64,000 nucleotides of DNA from Pseudomonas sp. Seg1 (GTDB lineage: Bacteria; Pseudomonadota; Gammaproteobacteria; Pseudomonadales; Pseudomonadaceae): contig NZ_AP021903.1 of the NCBI RefSeq assembly GCF_018326005.1, forward strand, positions 1,428,001-1,492,000, read 5' to 3'. Positions within the stretch are counted from its first letter, which is position 1. Each line of letters begins with the position of its first letter. The notes beneath the pieces were generated by a model. The model was not told where the DNA came from. It did no database searches and worked only from the letters and a program-made list of their open reading frames with translations. The translations under genes were made by a program, and so were the position numbers. Shown one piece after another: positions 52,558-61,827 of the stretch.

Positions 52558-54246
52558 TCAAGCCAGCAGATCTTGCAAAGTAGCAAGACTGTCCGCCTCA
52601 TCCACAGTCTTGTCCTGCCGCCAGCGCAGCATCCGTGGAAACCTTACGGCGATCCCGCTCTTGTGGCGCCGCGACAGAGCAATGCCTTCGAAACCGAGTT
52701 CGAACACCAGACTCGGTTTCACACTGCTCACCGGGCCGAACTTCTCCACCGTGGTCTTGCGTACGATGCTGTCGACCTGGCGCATTTCCTCATCGGTCAG
52801 CCCCGAATAGGCCTTGGCGAACGGCACTAATGCCCGTTGACTGGATTCGGGCGGGCCGTCCCACACGGCAAAGGTGTAGTCGCTGTACAGACTGGCGCGG
52901 CGACCATGCCCGCGCTGAGCGTAAATCAGCACCGCATCGACACTGAACGGGTCGACCTTCCATTTCCACCACACCCCCATGTCCTTGGTCCGGCCCACAC
53001 CATACAAGGCGTCACGGGCCTTGAGCATCATGCCCTCGACGCCCAGGCGCCGGGACGCCTCACGTTGCCGCGCAAGGTCGAACCAGTCTGAGCCGGTCAA
53101 TACGGGGGAGGCCAACAGCACCGGGCTGTTGCAGCGGGCGATGACCTCTTCCAGTTGCGCACGACGCTTGGCCTGCGGCTGATTGCGCCAGTCTTCGCCT
53201 TGCCATTCAAGCAAGTCGTAGGCGAGCACCACCACCGGCACGTCTTCGAGGATTTTCTTGTCGAGGGTTTTGCGACCGATCCGCTGTTGCAGCAGCGCGA
53301 ACGGTTGCACCGCGGGCGGCTCTGGCGATTGCGGATCAAAAGCGTCCTCGGTGCGTGGATGGGTGCTTTTCCACACCACGATCTCGCCGTCGATCACCGT
53401 GCCGTCCGGCAAACCGTGGACCAGCACATCCAGTTCGGGGAAGCGCTCGGTGACCAGTTCTTCACCCCGCGACCACACCCATAACCGCCCTTCACGCTTG
53501 ACCACTTGCGCACGGATGCCATCCCATTTCCATTCCACCTGCCAGTCGCTCGCCGGGCCAATCATCGCCTCGAACTCTTCAACCGGTTGCGACAAGGCAT
53601 GTGCGAGGAAAAACGGGTACGGCTGGCCACCGCGCTGGGAGTGTTCGTCGGCGGATTCGGCGGCGATCAGCTTCAGATAACTGGCAGCGTTCGGCCGATT
53701 GGACAGGTCGGTGTAACCCACCAGACGCTGGGCGACACGTTTACTGTCGAGCCCGGCCATCGAGGCCAGCGCGCGGGTCACCAGCAATTTCGACACGCCG
53801 ACACGGAAGCTTCCGGTGATCAGTTTGATGCACAGCATCAGGCTCGGCCGATCCAGCTGCGCCCACAGTGCCGGCAGTTGCCGTGAGAGGAATTCCGGGG
53901 TTTCACCGCGCAGCGGCAACAGTTTGTCTTCAATCCACTCGGCGAGGCCGGCATCGGAGCTGTGCAGATTTTCCGGGAGCACCAGCGAAATGGTTTCCGC
54001 CAGATCGCCGACGGCCTGATAGCTCTCCTCGAACAACCACGGCGTCAGCCCGGACACCTCGACAGCGAGTTCGCGCAGGATCCGCACCGGCACCAGTTGC
54101 CGGGGCCGGCCACCGGACAGAAAGTACACCGCCCAAGCGGCGTCCTGCGGTTCGGCCTGGGCAAAATAAGCTTGCATGGCCGCCAGTTTGGCGTTGCTGG
54201 ACGTGGTGGCGTCGAGTTCGGCGTACAACTCGGCGAAGGCTTTCAT
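52558..54246 (-). CDS. ATP-dependent DNA ligase (ligase-associated repair set)
   Basis: 562 aa. N-terminal domain (1-215), catalytic K240 in EWKWDGIRAQ, motifs VIDGEIVVW, GVEGMMLKARDALY and WWKWKVDP; OB domain C-terminal. Seals nicks using ATP. 4-base overlap with the exonuclease gene. Confidence 0.93.
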   Translation of the reverse strand: MKAFAELYAELDATTSSNAKLAAMQAYFAQAEPQDAAWAVYFLSGGRPRQLVPVRILRELAVEVSGLTPWLFEESYQAVGDLAETISLVLPENLHSSDAGLAEWIEDKLLPLRGETPEFLSRQLPALWAQLDRPSLMLCIKLITGSFRVGVSKLLVTRALASMAGLDSKRVAQRLVGYTDLSNRPNAASYLKLIAAESADEHSQRGGQPYPFFLAHALSQPVEEFEAMIGPASDWQVEWKWDGIRAQVVKREGRLWVWSRGEELVTERFPELDVLVHGLPDGTVIDGEIVVWKSTHPRTEDAFDPQSPEPPAVQPFALLQQRIGRKTLDKKILEDVPVVVLAYDLLEWQGEDWRNQPQAKRRAQLEEVIARCNSPVLLASPVLTGSDWFDLARQREASRRLGVEGMMLKARDALYGVGRTKDMGVWWKWKVDPFSVDAVLIYAQRGHGRRASLYSDYTFAVWDGPPESSQRALVPFAKAYSGLTDEEMRQVDSIVRKTTVEKFGPVSSVKPSLVFELGFEGIALSRRHKSGIAVRFPRMLRWRQDKTVDEADSLATLQDLLA

Positions 54247-55277
54247 GCGGGCATCTCGGCGATGGTCGGTTGAGAGGCGATGTTTTCTTCTTCGTCATCG
54301 CCGTATTCGGTGTTGAAGCCCTGGGCATCGAGCCCCTGTTCGCGCAGATGGCGCACTAGCACGCCAATTGAACCGTGGGTGACCATCACCCGCTCGGCGC
54401 CGGTCTGATTGATCGCCCAGAGCAGGCCGGGCCAGTCGGCGTGATCGGACAGCACGAAGCCGCGATCCACCCCGCGCCGCCGACGCGTGCCGCGCAGGCG
54501 CATCCAGCCGCTGGCGAAGGCATCGCTGAAATCGCCGAAACGCCGCATCCAGGTGCTGCCACCGGCCGAGGGCGGGGCGATCACCAGCGCCTCGCGCATG
54601 ATCGGGTCACTTTTTTTCACGTCACCGGCATAGATTGTTGGCGGCAAGTACACGCCGGCGTCGCGGTAGACACGGTTCAACGGCTCTACGGCGCCGTGGC
54701 TGAGGATCGGGCCGAGGGTTTCGTCGATGCCGTGGAGGATCCGCTGGGCCTTGCCGAAGGAGTAACAGAACAACACGCTGGCTTTGCCAGCGGCGATATT
54801 GGCTTTCCACCATTCATTGATTTCGCTGAATACCTGCGCCTGTGGCTGCCAGCGGTAAATCGGCAGGCCGAAGGTCGATTCGGTGATGAAGGTGTGGCAG
54901 CGCACCGGTTCAAACGGCGCGCAGGTGCCGTCCGGCTCGATCTTGTAATCGCCGGAAGCGACCCAGACTTCGCCACCGTATTCCAGACGCACCTGTGCCG
55001 AGCCGAGCACATGGCCAGCGGGGTGAAAACTCAAGGTGACGCCGTGGTGGGTCAAGCGCTGGCCGTAGGCGAGGGTTTGCAGGTTGATGTCCTGCCCCAG
55101 ACGCGCGCGCAAAATCCCTTCGCTGGCGCTGCTGGAAAGGTAGTGCTGGTTGCCGGTGCGAGCGTGGTCGCCATGGGCATGGGTGATCACCGAGCGCTCG
55201 ACGGGACGCCAGGGGTCGATATAAAAATCCCCGGCGGGGCAGTACAAACCTTCGGGGCGGGCGATAACAAGATCCAT
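54243..55277 (-). CDS. Ligase-associated MBL-fold DNA exonuclease
   Basis: 344 aa. Metallo-beta-lactamase motif HAHGDHA (33-39), HPAGHVLGSAQV and SGDYKIEPD, and a beta-CASP-like region (VLSDHADW near ~265). Homologues (SNM1/Artemis-related) process DNA ends with the ligase. First gene of the pair. Confidence 0.9.
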   Translation of the reverse strand: MDLVIARPEGLYCPAGDFYIDPWRPVERSVITHAHGDHARTGNQHYLSSSASEGILRARLGQDINLQTLAYGQRLTHHGVTLSFHPAGHVLGSAQVRLEYGGEVWVASGDYKIEPDGTCAPFEPVRCHTFITESTFGLPIYRWQPQAQVFSEINEWWKANIAAGKASVLFCYSFGKAQRILHGIDETLGPILSHGAVEPLNRVYRDAGVYLPPTIYAGDVKKSDPIMREALVIAPPSAGGSTWMRRFGDFSDAFASGWMRLRGTRRRRGVDRGFVLSDHADWPGLLWAINQTGAERVMVTHGSIGVLVRHLREQGLDAQGFNTEYGDDEEENIASQPTIAEMPA

Positions 55278-55358
55278 GTCGTTACCAGAAATGGGGGGCT
55301 TGTTAGCTATGAGGTTTGCGCGGGTTCAGAAGTTCTATGGATTTTTCGGGTACCGCAC

Positions 55359-55460
55359 GATCGTTCCCACGCTCTGCGTGGGAATGCCTCGAGGGACGCT
55401 CTGCGTCCAGTGACGCGGAGCGCCACGGGCTGCATTCCCACGCGGAGCGTGGGAACGATC
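55359..55460. repeat. Inverted repeat GATCGTTCCCACGCTCTGCG family
   Basis: GATCGTTCCCACGCTCTGCG with its own local hairpin at the left, and CGCGGAGCGTGGGAACGATC at the right, with inner CGCTCTGCGTCC / GACGCGGAGCG. Another REP-like family of Pseudomonas. Confidence 0.82.
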
Positions 55461-55470
55461 AACGTGGGGG

Positions 55471-57921
55471 CTACTTGCCGGGAGTCAGGGTCAGACGGTT
55501 TTTGCCATACACCCGATCAAAGTTCTGCGGCTGCATCGGCAAGCCGATGTATTGCCCTTTCAACCACTGATCAATGCCATTGAGGTAATTCGGGCTGACC
55601 GGATTCCCCGACTGCCCCGTACCGTTCTGCCCCATCAGCGGTTCAGCTTGACCGAAGTCGACGATAAAGCGCATCGATGGCGCACGCGTAGTGGTGAAAT
55701 CCTGACCCCAGGCAAACGCTGCGGTGTTCAACGTCGTGTGATCGCCACCCGCCGCCAGTGGTCCACGAACGGTCTGACCATTGCTGTTTTTCCAGGTGTA
55801 GCTGTGCAGTTTGCCCCACTGCCAGGCTTTGTGATCGCCGCCCAACTGACTGTCGCCAGCACTGATGGCTGCCGCAAAACTGCGGGCGAGAATCACAGCC
55901 TTGTCTTCTTTCTGCGGCGTACGGATGTCGTCCCAGAACGGACTGTCTTCGCGTCCCAGCAGATGATCGGCTTGCGCTGCGTAGGACAAATCACCGTTGG
56001 CAATAAACGCTTTCCACGCCGGGCTGGATTCCGGGCCGAGTTCGTCGAGGAAGATCTGCTTCATGCTTTCTTGCAGGAACAGTTCATAGATCGCTGCATC
56101 CGCCGAAGTCGGGCTAAGCTTGCCGTCGAACGCCATCAAGCGGGTGAACGCCTCGCGAGCCTTGCTGCGATCGGTTTCCGGCAATGCATCGATTGCCTGT
56201 TTCAGCGGCTGCTTCATGCCCGGTGCTTCGAAGACTTTCTTCAGCTTGGCGGCGAAAGTCGTGGTCTGGTCGTACTGCATGGCGATCACGCTGCGGCTGT
56301 CATGTTTGCCGCTGCCAGCCAGTTCCGCCAGACGCTCGCCACGTTCCGGCGCGGCCCAGGAGTTGGACAGTTGCATGCCGTAACCGTGAGGGATGACGCG
56401 CTGGTTGGCGGTGCCGAGCCAGCCTTGCGCCGGATCCTGATCGTAGGGGTGCAGCATCGGGTCGGCGTAACCGTCCCAGTCGTAACGACCTTCCCAGCCC
56501 GGCGACGGCAGCAAGCCTTCGCCTTCACGACGATTGGGGAAACGTCCGGTGACTTGCCAGCCGATATTGCTGGCATCGGCGAAGACCAGGTTCAGGGCGA
56601 TGGCGCGGATCTCGCGGCTCGCGTCCGAGGCGCGTTCAACATTCTGCGCTCGGCTCAGATCAAAAAACGCGTCCAGGGATTTGTCGTCGGTGAAGCTCGG
56701 TGTTTGCAGGGCCAGACCAAAACCGTTGCCTTGCGCCGCAGCCTGAGCACTGTTGAGCAACGCGCCGTGGCGGGTTTCGTACACCGCTTCGCGAATCGGC
56801 CGCTGGCCTTTGACGAAATAGGTTTCGTTGCGCACGCCCAGCGGCTGCCATTTGCCGTTGACCTCGTAAGTCAGGCTGCTGCCCTGACGGCGGATTTTTT
56901 CCAGGAACAGGTCCTGGTTATCGCCGAGCACGCTGGTCATGCTCCAGGCCACTTTGCCGTTGAAACCACCCAGCACCATTGGCAAACCGGCGACGGTCAC
57001 ACCTGCCGCCTGATACTTCGGCGCGCGGATCTGCACGAAACTCCATAGCGACGGCGCGGCCAATGGCCCATGGCTGTCGCTGGCGAGCAGGCTCTTGCCG
57101 CTGCGACTGCGTTGCGGGGCGATGGCCCAGTTGTTCGAAGACGTGGTGCCGAGCAGGTTCAGCGTCGACAGTTGCTGGCTGGCGTTGCTCAGTTCGTTCA
57201 GGCCGGGGATTTGCCCGTTGAGCTTGAGGCCTTGCAGCTTGTCGGCTTCGGCCAGCGGCAGACTCTCGTCCGGCGCGGACGGGGTCAGCCACGCGAGTTT
57301 GTCTGTGGTCACGGTTTGCGCGAGCACCAGTGAAGAGATTTCTTCCGGCAGGTTGGCCGACTGGCTGAAATTCAGCAGGGCGAAAATCAGCGCCGAATCT
57401 TCCGGTTTCCAGTATTCAGGCTTGTAGCCACTTGTGGCCAGGTCGCCCGGCAACTTGTCGGCGTAGCGGAACAGGTAGGCGTTGACGCCCCGGGCATAGA
57501 CTTCGAAAAAGCGTTTCAGCCGTGGCGACGAAGCCTTGTAAAGTTCGGCGGCGCTTTTCTTCAGATTGACGGCGCGCATGTAGCGGTCGGCGTCGAGCAT
57601 CGAGGCGCCAGACATTTCCGCCAGACGGCCCTGAGCCAGCAGGCGCAGGGTGACCATCTGGTTGATGCGGTCGCTGGCGTGGACGTAACCGAGGGTGAAC
57701 AGCGCGTCGTGGAAGCTGTTGCTTTCGATCAACGGCATGCCCATGGCGTTGCGGCGTACCGAAACGTTCTGCGCCAGGCCCTTGAGCGGTTGCACGCCGG
57801 AGGTGGGCGGGAGGGTGTCCTGAGCGTTCCAGGTCTGGCAACCGGACAGGCTCAAAACACCGGTCACTGCTGCGGCAACGCCGAACCGGGGAAGAAAATG
57901 TGTAAGGGCTGGCGAGGCCAT
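55471..57921 (-). CDS. quiP: Acyl-homoserine-lactone acylase QuiP (penicillin amidase family)
   Basis: 816 aa, start at 57921 ([14 protein letters not shown]). Lipoprotein-like signal ending SLSGC28; Ntn-hydrolase with a long propeptide and nucleophile Ser262 in [12 protein letters not shown], where autocleavage would give alpha and beta chains. C-terminal [12 protein letters not shown] matches QuiP of P. aeruginosa (PA1032). Degrades long-chain AHLs, interfering with quorum sensing. Confidence 0.85.
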   Translation of the reverse strand: MASPALTHFLPRFGVAAAVTGVLSLSGCQTWNAQDTLPPTSGVQPLKGLAQNVSVRRNAMGMPLIESNSFHDALFTLGYVHASDRINQMVTLRLLAQGRLAEMSGASMLDADRYMRAVNLKKSAAELYKASSPRLKRFFEVYARGVNAYLFRYADKLPGDLATSGYKPEYWKPEDSALIFALLNFSQSANLPEEISSLVLAQTVTTDKLAWLTPSAPDESLPLAEADKLQGLKLNGQIPGLNELSNASQQLSTLNLLGTTSSNNWAIAPQRSRSGKSLLASDSHGPLAAPSLWSFVQIRAPKYQAAGVTVAGLPMVLGGFNGKVAWSMTSVLGDNQDLFLEKIRRQGSSLTYEVNGKWQPLGVRNETYFVKGQRPIREAVYETRHGALLNSAQAAAQGNGFGLALQTPSFTDDKSLDAFFDLSRAQNVERASDASREIRAIALNLVFADASNIGWQVTGRFPNRREGEGLLPSPGWEGRYDWDGYADPMLHPYDQDPAQGWLGTANQRVIPHGYGMQLSNSWAAPERGERLAELAGSGKHDSRSVIAMQYDQTTTFAAKLKKVFEAPGMKQPLKQAIDALPETDRSKAREAFTRLMAFDGKLSPTSADAAIYELFLQESMKQIFLDELGPESSPAWKAFIANGDLSYAAQADHLLGREDSPFWDDIRTPQKEDKAVILARSFAAAISAGDSQLGGDHKAWQWGKLHSYTWKNSNGQTVRGPLAAGGDHTTLNTAAFAWGQDFTTTRAPSMRFIVDFGQAEPLMGQNGTGQSGNPVSPNYLNGIDQWLKGQYIGLPMQPQNFDRVYGKNRLTLTPGK

Positions 57922-58256
57922 GGCAAAGCTCCTGCGGGGGTGTAGAGGCTGGGGGCGCAATAAAGCCGCTACGTTAGTGAGCAGGAGGGGGCCGCGCAAG
58001 CGGGGCGAGCGGTTATTTCTCGATTTGCCTGACCAACTGCAAATCTTCAGGGATAACCGGGTTTTTGTGGCGAGGGAGCTTGCTCCCGCTGGAGTGCGAA
58101 GCACTCCCAGACCCTGTGCCGCCATTTATCAAAAAAATGCGTTGTCTGGACTTGCGACTGCTGCGCAGCCGAGCGGGAGCAAGCGCCCTCGCCGCAACAT
58201 CTCAACTCCACGCGTAAACTGCGGCACATTCAATGACTTTGCGTGAGGAGACCGCC
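57922..58256. other. Intergenic region upstream of quiP and isochorismatase gene
   Basis: 335 bases holding a repeat (58066-58198) and presumably two divergent promoters; no gene. Confidence 0.5.
58066..58198. repeat. Inverted repeat, TGTGGCGAGGGAGCTTGCTC variant
   Basis: TGTGGCGAGGGAGCTTGCTC at left and GAGCAAGCGCCCTCGCCGCA-like inverse at right, with internal GAGTGCGAAGCACTC. Confidence 0.78.
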
Positions 58257-58814
58257 ATGGAACTTGAGGCCAACGCTGCACTGATCATCATCGACCAGCA
58301 AAAAGGCATCCTGCACCCCCGCTTGGGGCGGCGTAACAATCCGCAGGCTGAGGAGCGAATCCTCGATCTGCTGGGGCTTTGGCGGCACAGCGAGCGGCCG
58401 GTCATCCATGTGCAGCATCTATCCCGTGAACCGGACTCGGTGTTCTGGCCCGAACAGGAAGGGGTGGAGTTTCAGCAAAGGTTTTTGCCCCGGGACGGTG
58501 AGTGGCTGATCCAGAAACAAGTGCCGGATGCGTTCTGTGCCACCGGGCTTGCGGCGCGGTTGCGTGAGGCGGGGATCGGGCAATTGGTCATCGTCGGCGT
58601 GGCGACCCACAACTCGGTGGAGGCCACGGCGCGCACGGCAGGCAATCTGGGATTCGCTGCGTGGGTGGCGGAGGATGCGTGCTTCACCTTCGACAAGGCC
58701 GATTACTTCGGCACGTTGCGTACGGCTGAAGACGTGCACGGGATGTCGCTGGGGAATTTGCATGGGGAGTATGCGACGGTGGTCAGTTCGGCGCGGATTC
58801 TGGCGGCAGGCTGA
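58257..58814 (+). CDS. Isochorismatase-family protein (Cys-to-Ser variant)
   Basis: 185 aa, ATG 58257 with GAGGAG upstream. Asp13 (IIIDQQKG) and Lys88 (IQKQVPDAF) of the catalytic triad are present; the Cys position is Ser120 (VGVATHNSVEATAR). Family members hydrolyse amides or vinyl ethers; the Ser change leaves the reaction uncertain. Confidence 0.85.
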   Translation: MELEANAALIIIDQQKGILHPRLGRRNNPQAEERILDLLGLWRHSERPVIHVQHLSREPDSVFWPEQEGVEFQQRFLPRDGEWLIQKQVPDAFCATGLAARLREAGIGQLVIVGVATHNSVEATARTAGNLGFAAWVAEDACFTFDKADYFGTLRTAEDVHGMSLGNLHGEYATVVSSARILAAG

Positions 58815-58840
58815 AAAGCTTTCATTGAATGTGCCGGCCC

Positions 58841-59025
58841 CTTCGCGAGCAGGCTCGCTCCCATATTGCTGAAACACCGGCCATTGTGGGAGCTGGCTTG
58901 CCAGCGATAGCGGGGTGACAGGCGCCAGCAATGTTGAAGGTGCCGGCTTCATTGCTGACAAGCCAACTCCCACAGGAATCACGGTGCATTCAAATGTGGG
59001 AGCGAGCCTGCTCGCGAAGGCGGTG
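58841..59025. repeat. Cluster of four REP units
   Basis: Four alternating cores: TCGCGAGCAGGCTCGCTCCC near 58844, TTGTGGGAGCTGGCTTGCCA near 58885, a degenerate ATTGCTGACAAGCCAACTCC near 58950 and TGTGGGAGCGAGCCTGCTCG near 58996. Two variants interleaved. Confidence 0.8.
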
Positions 59026-59056
59026 TGTCAGGCGAAGAGGTTCTTCGCCCAAGGCA

Positions 59057-59260
59057 TCAAGCGCCGTGGCACTTTTTGAATTTCTTGCCGTTGCCGCATG
59101 GGCAAGGGTCGTTGCGGCCGACGTCTTTCAGGGCGTTGCGCACCGGTTCCTGGTGGGCGTGGCCGCAGTTCGGGCCGTGGACATGGCCGTGATCGTGATC
59201 GTGGTGATGGTCATGATCGTGGTTGCAGTCAGGGCCATGGACATGAGGTTGCTGAGTCAT
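59057..59260 (-). CDS. His-rich SEC-C metal-binding protein
   Basis: 67 aa. N-terminal ~38 residues are two HVHGP(D/N)C(N/G)H units around a His/Asp run ([12 protein letters not shown]), then the zinc-binding SEC-C motif [17 protein letters not shown]. Likely a metal-binding or metallochaperone-type protein; ATG overlaps the stop of the LEA-type lipoprotein (ATGA). Confidence 0.85.
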   Translation of the reverse strand: MTQQPHVHGPDCNHDHDHHHDHDHGHVHGPNCGHAHQEPVRNALKDVGRNDPCPCGNGKKFKKCHGA

Positions 59261-59751
59261 CGGTGTTGCTCCGGAATTAAATCGGCCGGGATTATCACGC
59301 TATTGCGCTCAAGGTGCACGTAGTGGGCGATGAATAAACCGGTTTCCATTTCGCCTTGTAACCGATAGGGAATCTGCTGATTTGGACTTTTCAGCATTTT
59401 CACCACCTCTTTCACCTGCGGCCACAGATTGGTGCGAATCGGCACCTTATAAAAGGCGCTGCGCTTCGGCCCGACGGTGATCCAGTGTTCATACTCGCCT
59501 TCGGCCAGCAGCATGTCGGCCAGATGAATGCGGTACTCCAGACCGCGCACGGTCAAGTCGCTGTCGTTGGGGTTGTCGATGCGAAAGTGCAGGATGAATT
59601 TCTGCTCGAGCAGTTTGGCCCGTACCACTTCGACTTTCACCAGGTGCACGGCGGGGTCGCGGGTGTCGTCGCTGAACCATGAGGCGCAGCCGCTGAGCCC
59701 GAGAAACAGGCAAAGGGCGAGCGATTGCAGTGCGCGTCGTTGAGCAAACAT
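59257..59751 (-). CDS. LEA type 2 (WHy domain) lipoprotein
   Basis: 164 aa, ATG 59751. Lipobox GLSGC22. Body: [20 protein letters not shown] then [20 protein letters not shown], the WHy/LEA2 pattern of a beta-sandwich associated with desiccation or stress protection. Translationally coupled to the SEC-C gene. Confidence 0.85.
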   Translation of the reverse strand: MFAQRRALQSLALCLFLGLSGCASWFSDDTRDPAVHLVKVEVVRAKLLEQKFILHFRIDNPNDSDLTVRGLEYRIHLADMLLAEGEYEHWITVGPKRSAFYKVPIRTNLWPQVKEVVKMLKSPNQQIPYRLQGEMETGLFIAHYVHLERNSVIIPADLIPEQHR

Positions 59752-59784
59752 GGAGCAGCTCCTTTTGTTGCTCAGTCTAGCCGT

Positions 59785-59866
59785 AAAAGATCGCAGCCTT
59801 CGGCAGCTCCTACATGTGAACCCATTCCAATGTAGTAGCTGCCGAAGGCTGCGAGCTTTTGATCTC
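59785..59866. repeat. Inverted repeat, AGATCGCAGCCTTCGGCAGC family
   Basis: AAGATCGCAGCCTTCGGCAG at left and GCTGCCGAAGGCTGCGAGCT at right around ~35 bases; another Pseudomonas REP-like family. Confidence 0.82.
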
Positions 59867-60341
59867 AAGCGCCAAAGTAACCCGCGCAGCACTTCTTGAA
59901 TTTCTGCCCACTGGCACATGGGCAACTGTCGTTGCGCCCCAGCTTCAACTGCACGGTCGGATCAATGAAGTACCAGCGGCCGGCGTTCTGCACAAACGAT
60001 GAGCGCTCACGGTGGCTGTGTTCGCCCTGGGCGTCGTGCCAGCGCGCAGTGAAGGTGACGAAGGCGTGTTCCGGCTGGCCGCCGAAGACTTCCGAACTTT
60101 CGACCTCTAGGCCGAGCCAGGTGCTCTGCGCGCTCCAGGCACTGATCGACTGCCGGTCGAGGCCCGATTGCTGAGCGGGCAGGGTGGTTCCCACCAGATA
60201 GTCGATTAACCCGAGCACGTAGGCGCTGTAGCGCGAACGCATCAGGGCTTCGGCACACGGGGCCGGATGGCCCTCGTGATAATGACCGCAGCAGGCATCC
60301 AGCAGATTGCCGCTGCCGCAAGGGCAAATGGCTGTACTCAT
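59865..60341 (-). CDS. YchJ family protein (UPF0225)
   Basis: 158 aa, start 60341. SEC-C motifs at both ends: [14 protein letters not shown] (N-terminal) and [13 protein letters not shown] (C-terminal), with the NTF2-like YchJ core between ([27 protein letters not shown]). Function unknown. Followed by DUF6231 gene transcription upstream, 4 bases apart. Confidence 0.9.
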   Translation of the reverse strand: MSTAICPCGSGNLLDACCGHYHEGHPAPCAEALMRSRYSAYVLGLIDYLVGTTLPAQQSGLDRQSISAWSAQSTWLGLEVESSEVFGGQPEHAFVTFTARWHDAQGEHSHRERSSFVQNAGRWYFIDPTVQLKLGRNDSCPCASGQKFKKCCAGYFGA

Positions 60342-60345
60342 TGCA

Positions 60346-60843
60346 TTACCACCAGTATTTCCCGAAGTTTTCCGGATTGGCCCAGAACCGTGAGTTGAGC
60401 CAGTCGGGGACTTGTTTGTAGTCAAGCAGATCGTAGGTAAACAGGGTCAACACCTGTTCGTCACGCTGGAAGCGTTCGCTGGCTTGCAGCGCCAGCGAGT
60501 AGAAATCGGTTTCCTGCCAGCCACTGGCCGAAAGGTCTGCCAGCACTGCGATGCGGCTGGCGTTGAGATTGCGAATACCGCCCAGCAGGTTAAGGCCGTC
60601 GCGCTTGGGCAAATGCTCCAGGCAGTCGACTACCAGCGCCAGATCGAAACGCCGCGCCGCCAGTTCCGCCGGCAAGGCGCCGGGCGCGGCGTGGGCCACG
60701 CACGTGTCTGGATGCGCTTGTTTGAAAGCGCTCAGCGCGGGGAATTCACTGGCGCCGATCAGCAGCAGACGCGCCGGCGCGTAGCGATCCAGCAAAGCGG
60801 CCAACGCCTGTTGCGGCGTACGGGAAGAAATGGCGACGTTCAT
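60346..60843 (-). CDS. DUF6231 family protein
   Basis: 165 aa. N-terminal Rossmann-like strand [12 protein letters not shown], then [17 protein letters not shown] as in methyltransferase-like folds but lacking the glycine loop of SAM binding; C-terminal [21 protein letters not shown]6231 is a Pseudomonas-specific family next to ychJ; function unknown. Confidence 0.8.
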   Translation of the reverse strand: MNVAISSRTPQQALAALLDRYAPARLLLIGASEFPALSAFKQAHPDTCVAHAAPGALPAELAARRFDLALVVDCLEHLPKRDGLNLLGGIRNLNASRIAVLADLSASGWQETDFYSLALQASERFQRDEQVLTLFTYDLLDYKQVPDWLNSRFWANPENFGKYWW

Positions 60844-60999
60844 CGAAACTCCTCAATCAGACCGCCAAGACTAGCCTGCCTGACTGCGGCGGCAAAGAGC
60901 CCTGCCGCGCAGGTTTGCGACAAATGCGCCAAAGTCCTGTGAACACGGTCGCAAACAGCAGTGGCCTATTGCTGGCGGAGATTAAAACTCCGGTCTTTA

Positions 61000-61034
61000 C
61001 TCCCTGAATCGGTTCTAAGCCGATCCCTCAGGAG
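61000..61034 (+). promoter_or_regulatory. Shine-Dalgarno-sequestering hairpin, first OmpA lipoprotein gene
   Basis: CTC (61000-61002), CTGA (61004-61007) and ATCGG (61008-61012) pair with CCGAT (61020-61024), TCAG (61028-61031) and GAG (61032-61034), with small bulges. The SD AGGAG (61030-61034), 8 bases before the ATG, is paired. GGTCTTTACTCC at 60992-61003 recurs in the second leader. Confidence 0.65.
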
Positions 61035-61042
61035 AAAACCAG

Positions 61043-61738
61043 ATGAGCATAGTTCGGACAGCATTACCTTTGATTCTGCTAACCAGTGTGTTGACTGGTT
61101 GCGCAGGTTTGCAGAAAACAGACTGGCCGACCTGTGCGGCGGTCGGTGGTGTTGTCGGTGCCGGCCTCGGCGCGACCGAGAGTTCGGCATGGGCCGGTTA
61201 TGGCGCGTTGGTGGTCGGTGGTACGGCAGCGGCCTATTGCTGGGTGCACGGTGATGGCGATGAAGACGGCGATGGTGTGCCGGACAGTCGCGACAAGTGC
61301 CCGCACACGCCTAAAGGTGTACAGGTCGACGCTGACGGTTGCCCTCCACCAGCCCCTGCGCCAGTGGTTGAAGAGGCTGTAGTGGTCAAGGAAGAAACCA
61401 TCGTTATTCGTGATGTGCACTTCCAGTTCGACAAAGCCACGCTGACCGGCCCCGACAAGCAAGTGCTCGACAAAGTCGCCACACGCCTGAAACAGGAATC
61501 CTCGACCGCACAACTGACCGTGACCGGTCATACCGACAGCGTGGGCAGCGATGCCTACAACAAAAAACTGTCGGACCGTCGTGCGCACTCGGTGGTGGAA
61601 TACCTGATCCAGCAAGGTGTGCCACGTGCCAGCTTCGTTTCGGTGTCCGGTCTGGGTGAAAGCCAGCCTGTTGCCGATAACAAAACTGCTGACGGTCGTG
61701 CGCAAAACCGTCGTACCGAAATCAAAATCGTCCGCTAG
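61043..61738 (+). CDS. OmpA-family lipoprotein with TSP3 calcium repeat, copy 1
   Basis: 231 aa. Lipobox VLTGC20; Gly-rich hydrophobic stretch (~35-65); acidic TSP3-like DGDEDGDGVPDSRDKCPHTP (~71-90), probable calcium site; OmpA peptidoglycan-binding domain (~115-231) with GHTDSVGSDAYNKKLSDRRA. Anchors outer membrane to wall. Paralogue follows 89 bases on. Confidence 0.9.
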   Translation: MSIVRTALPLILLTSVLTGCAGLQKTDWPTCAAVGGVVGAGLGATESSAWAGYGALVVGGTAAAYCWVHGDGDEDGDGVPDSRDKCPHTPKGVQVDADGCPPPAPAPVVEEAVVVKEETIVIRDVHFQFDKATLTGPDKQVLDKVATRLKQESSTAQLTVTGHTDSVGSDAYNKKLSDRRAHSVVEYLIQQGVPRASFVSVSGLGESQPVADNKTADGRAQNRRTEIKIVR

Positions 61739-61744
61739 GCCTCT

Positions 61745-61775
61745 CGCATCCGCGGCTTGTGCAGTCGCGGATGCG
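61745..61775 (+). terminator. Hairpin between the two OmpA lipoprotein genes
   Basis: CGCATCCGCG / CGCGGATGCG, perfect 10-bp stem with an 11-base loop 7 bases after the first gene. Followed only by GGTCTTTA, so a weak terminator or processing site. Confidence 0.6.
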
Positions 61776-61783
61776 GGTCTTTA

Positions 61784-61819
61784 CTCCTGTGTAACCGGTA
61801 TGGGCCGGTGACACAGGAG
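61784..61819 (+). promoter_or_regulatory. Shine-Dalgarno-sequestering hairpin, second OmpA lipoprotein gene
   Basis: CTCCTGTGT (61784-61792) pairs perfectly with ACACAGGAG (61811-61819); then ACCGG (61794-61798) with CCGGT (61805-61809) around a 6-base loop. The SD AGGAG is fully paired, 8 bases before ATG 61828. Confidence 0.72.
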
Positions 61820-61827
61820 CTTTCACA

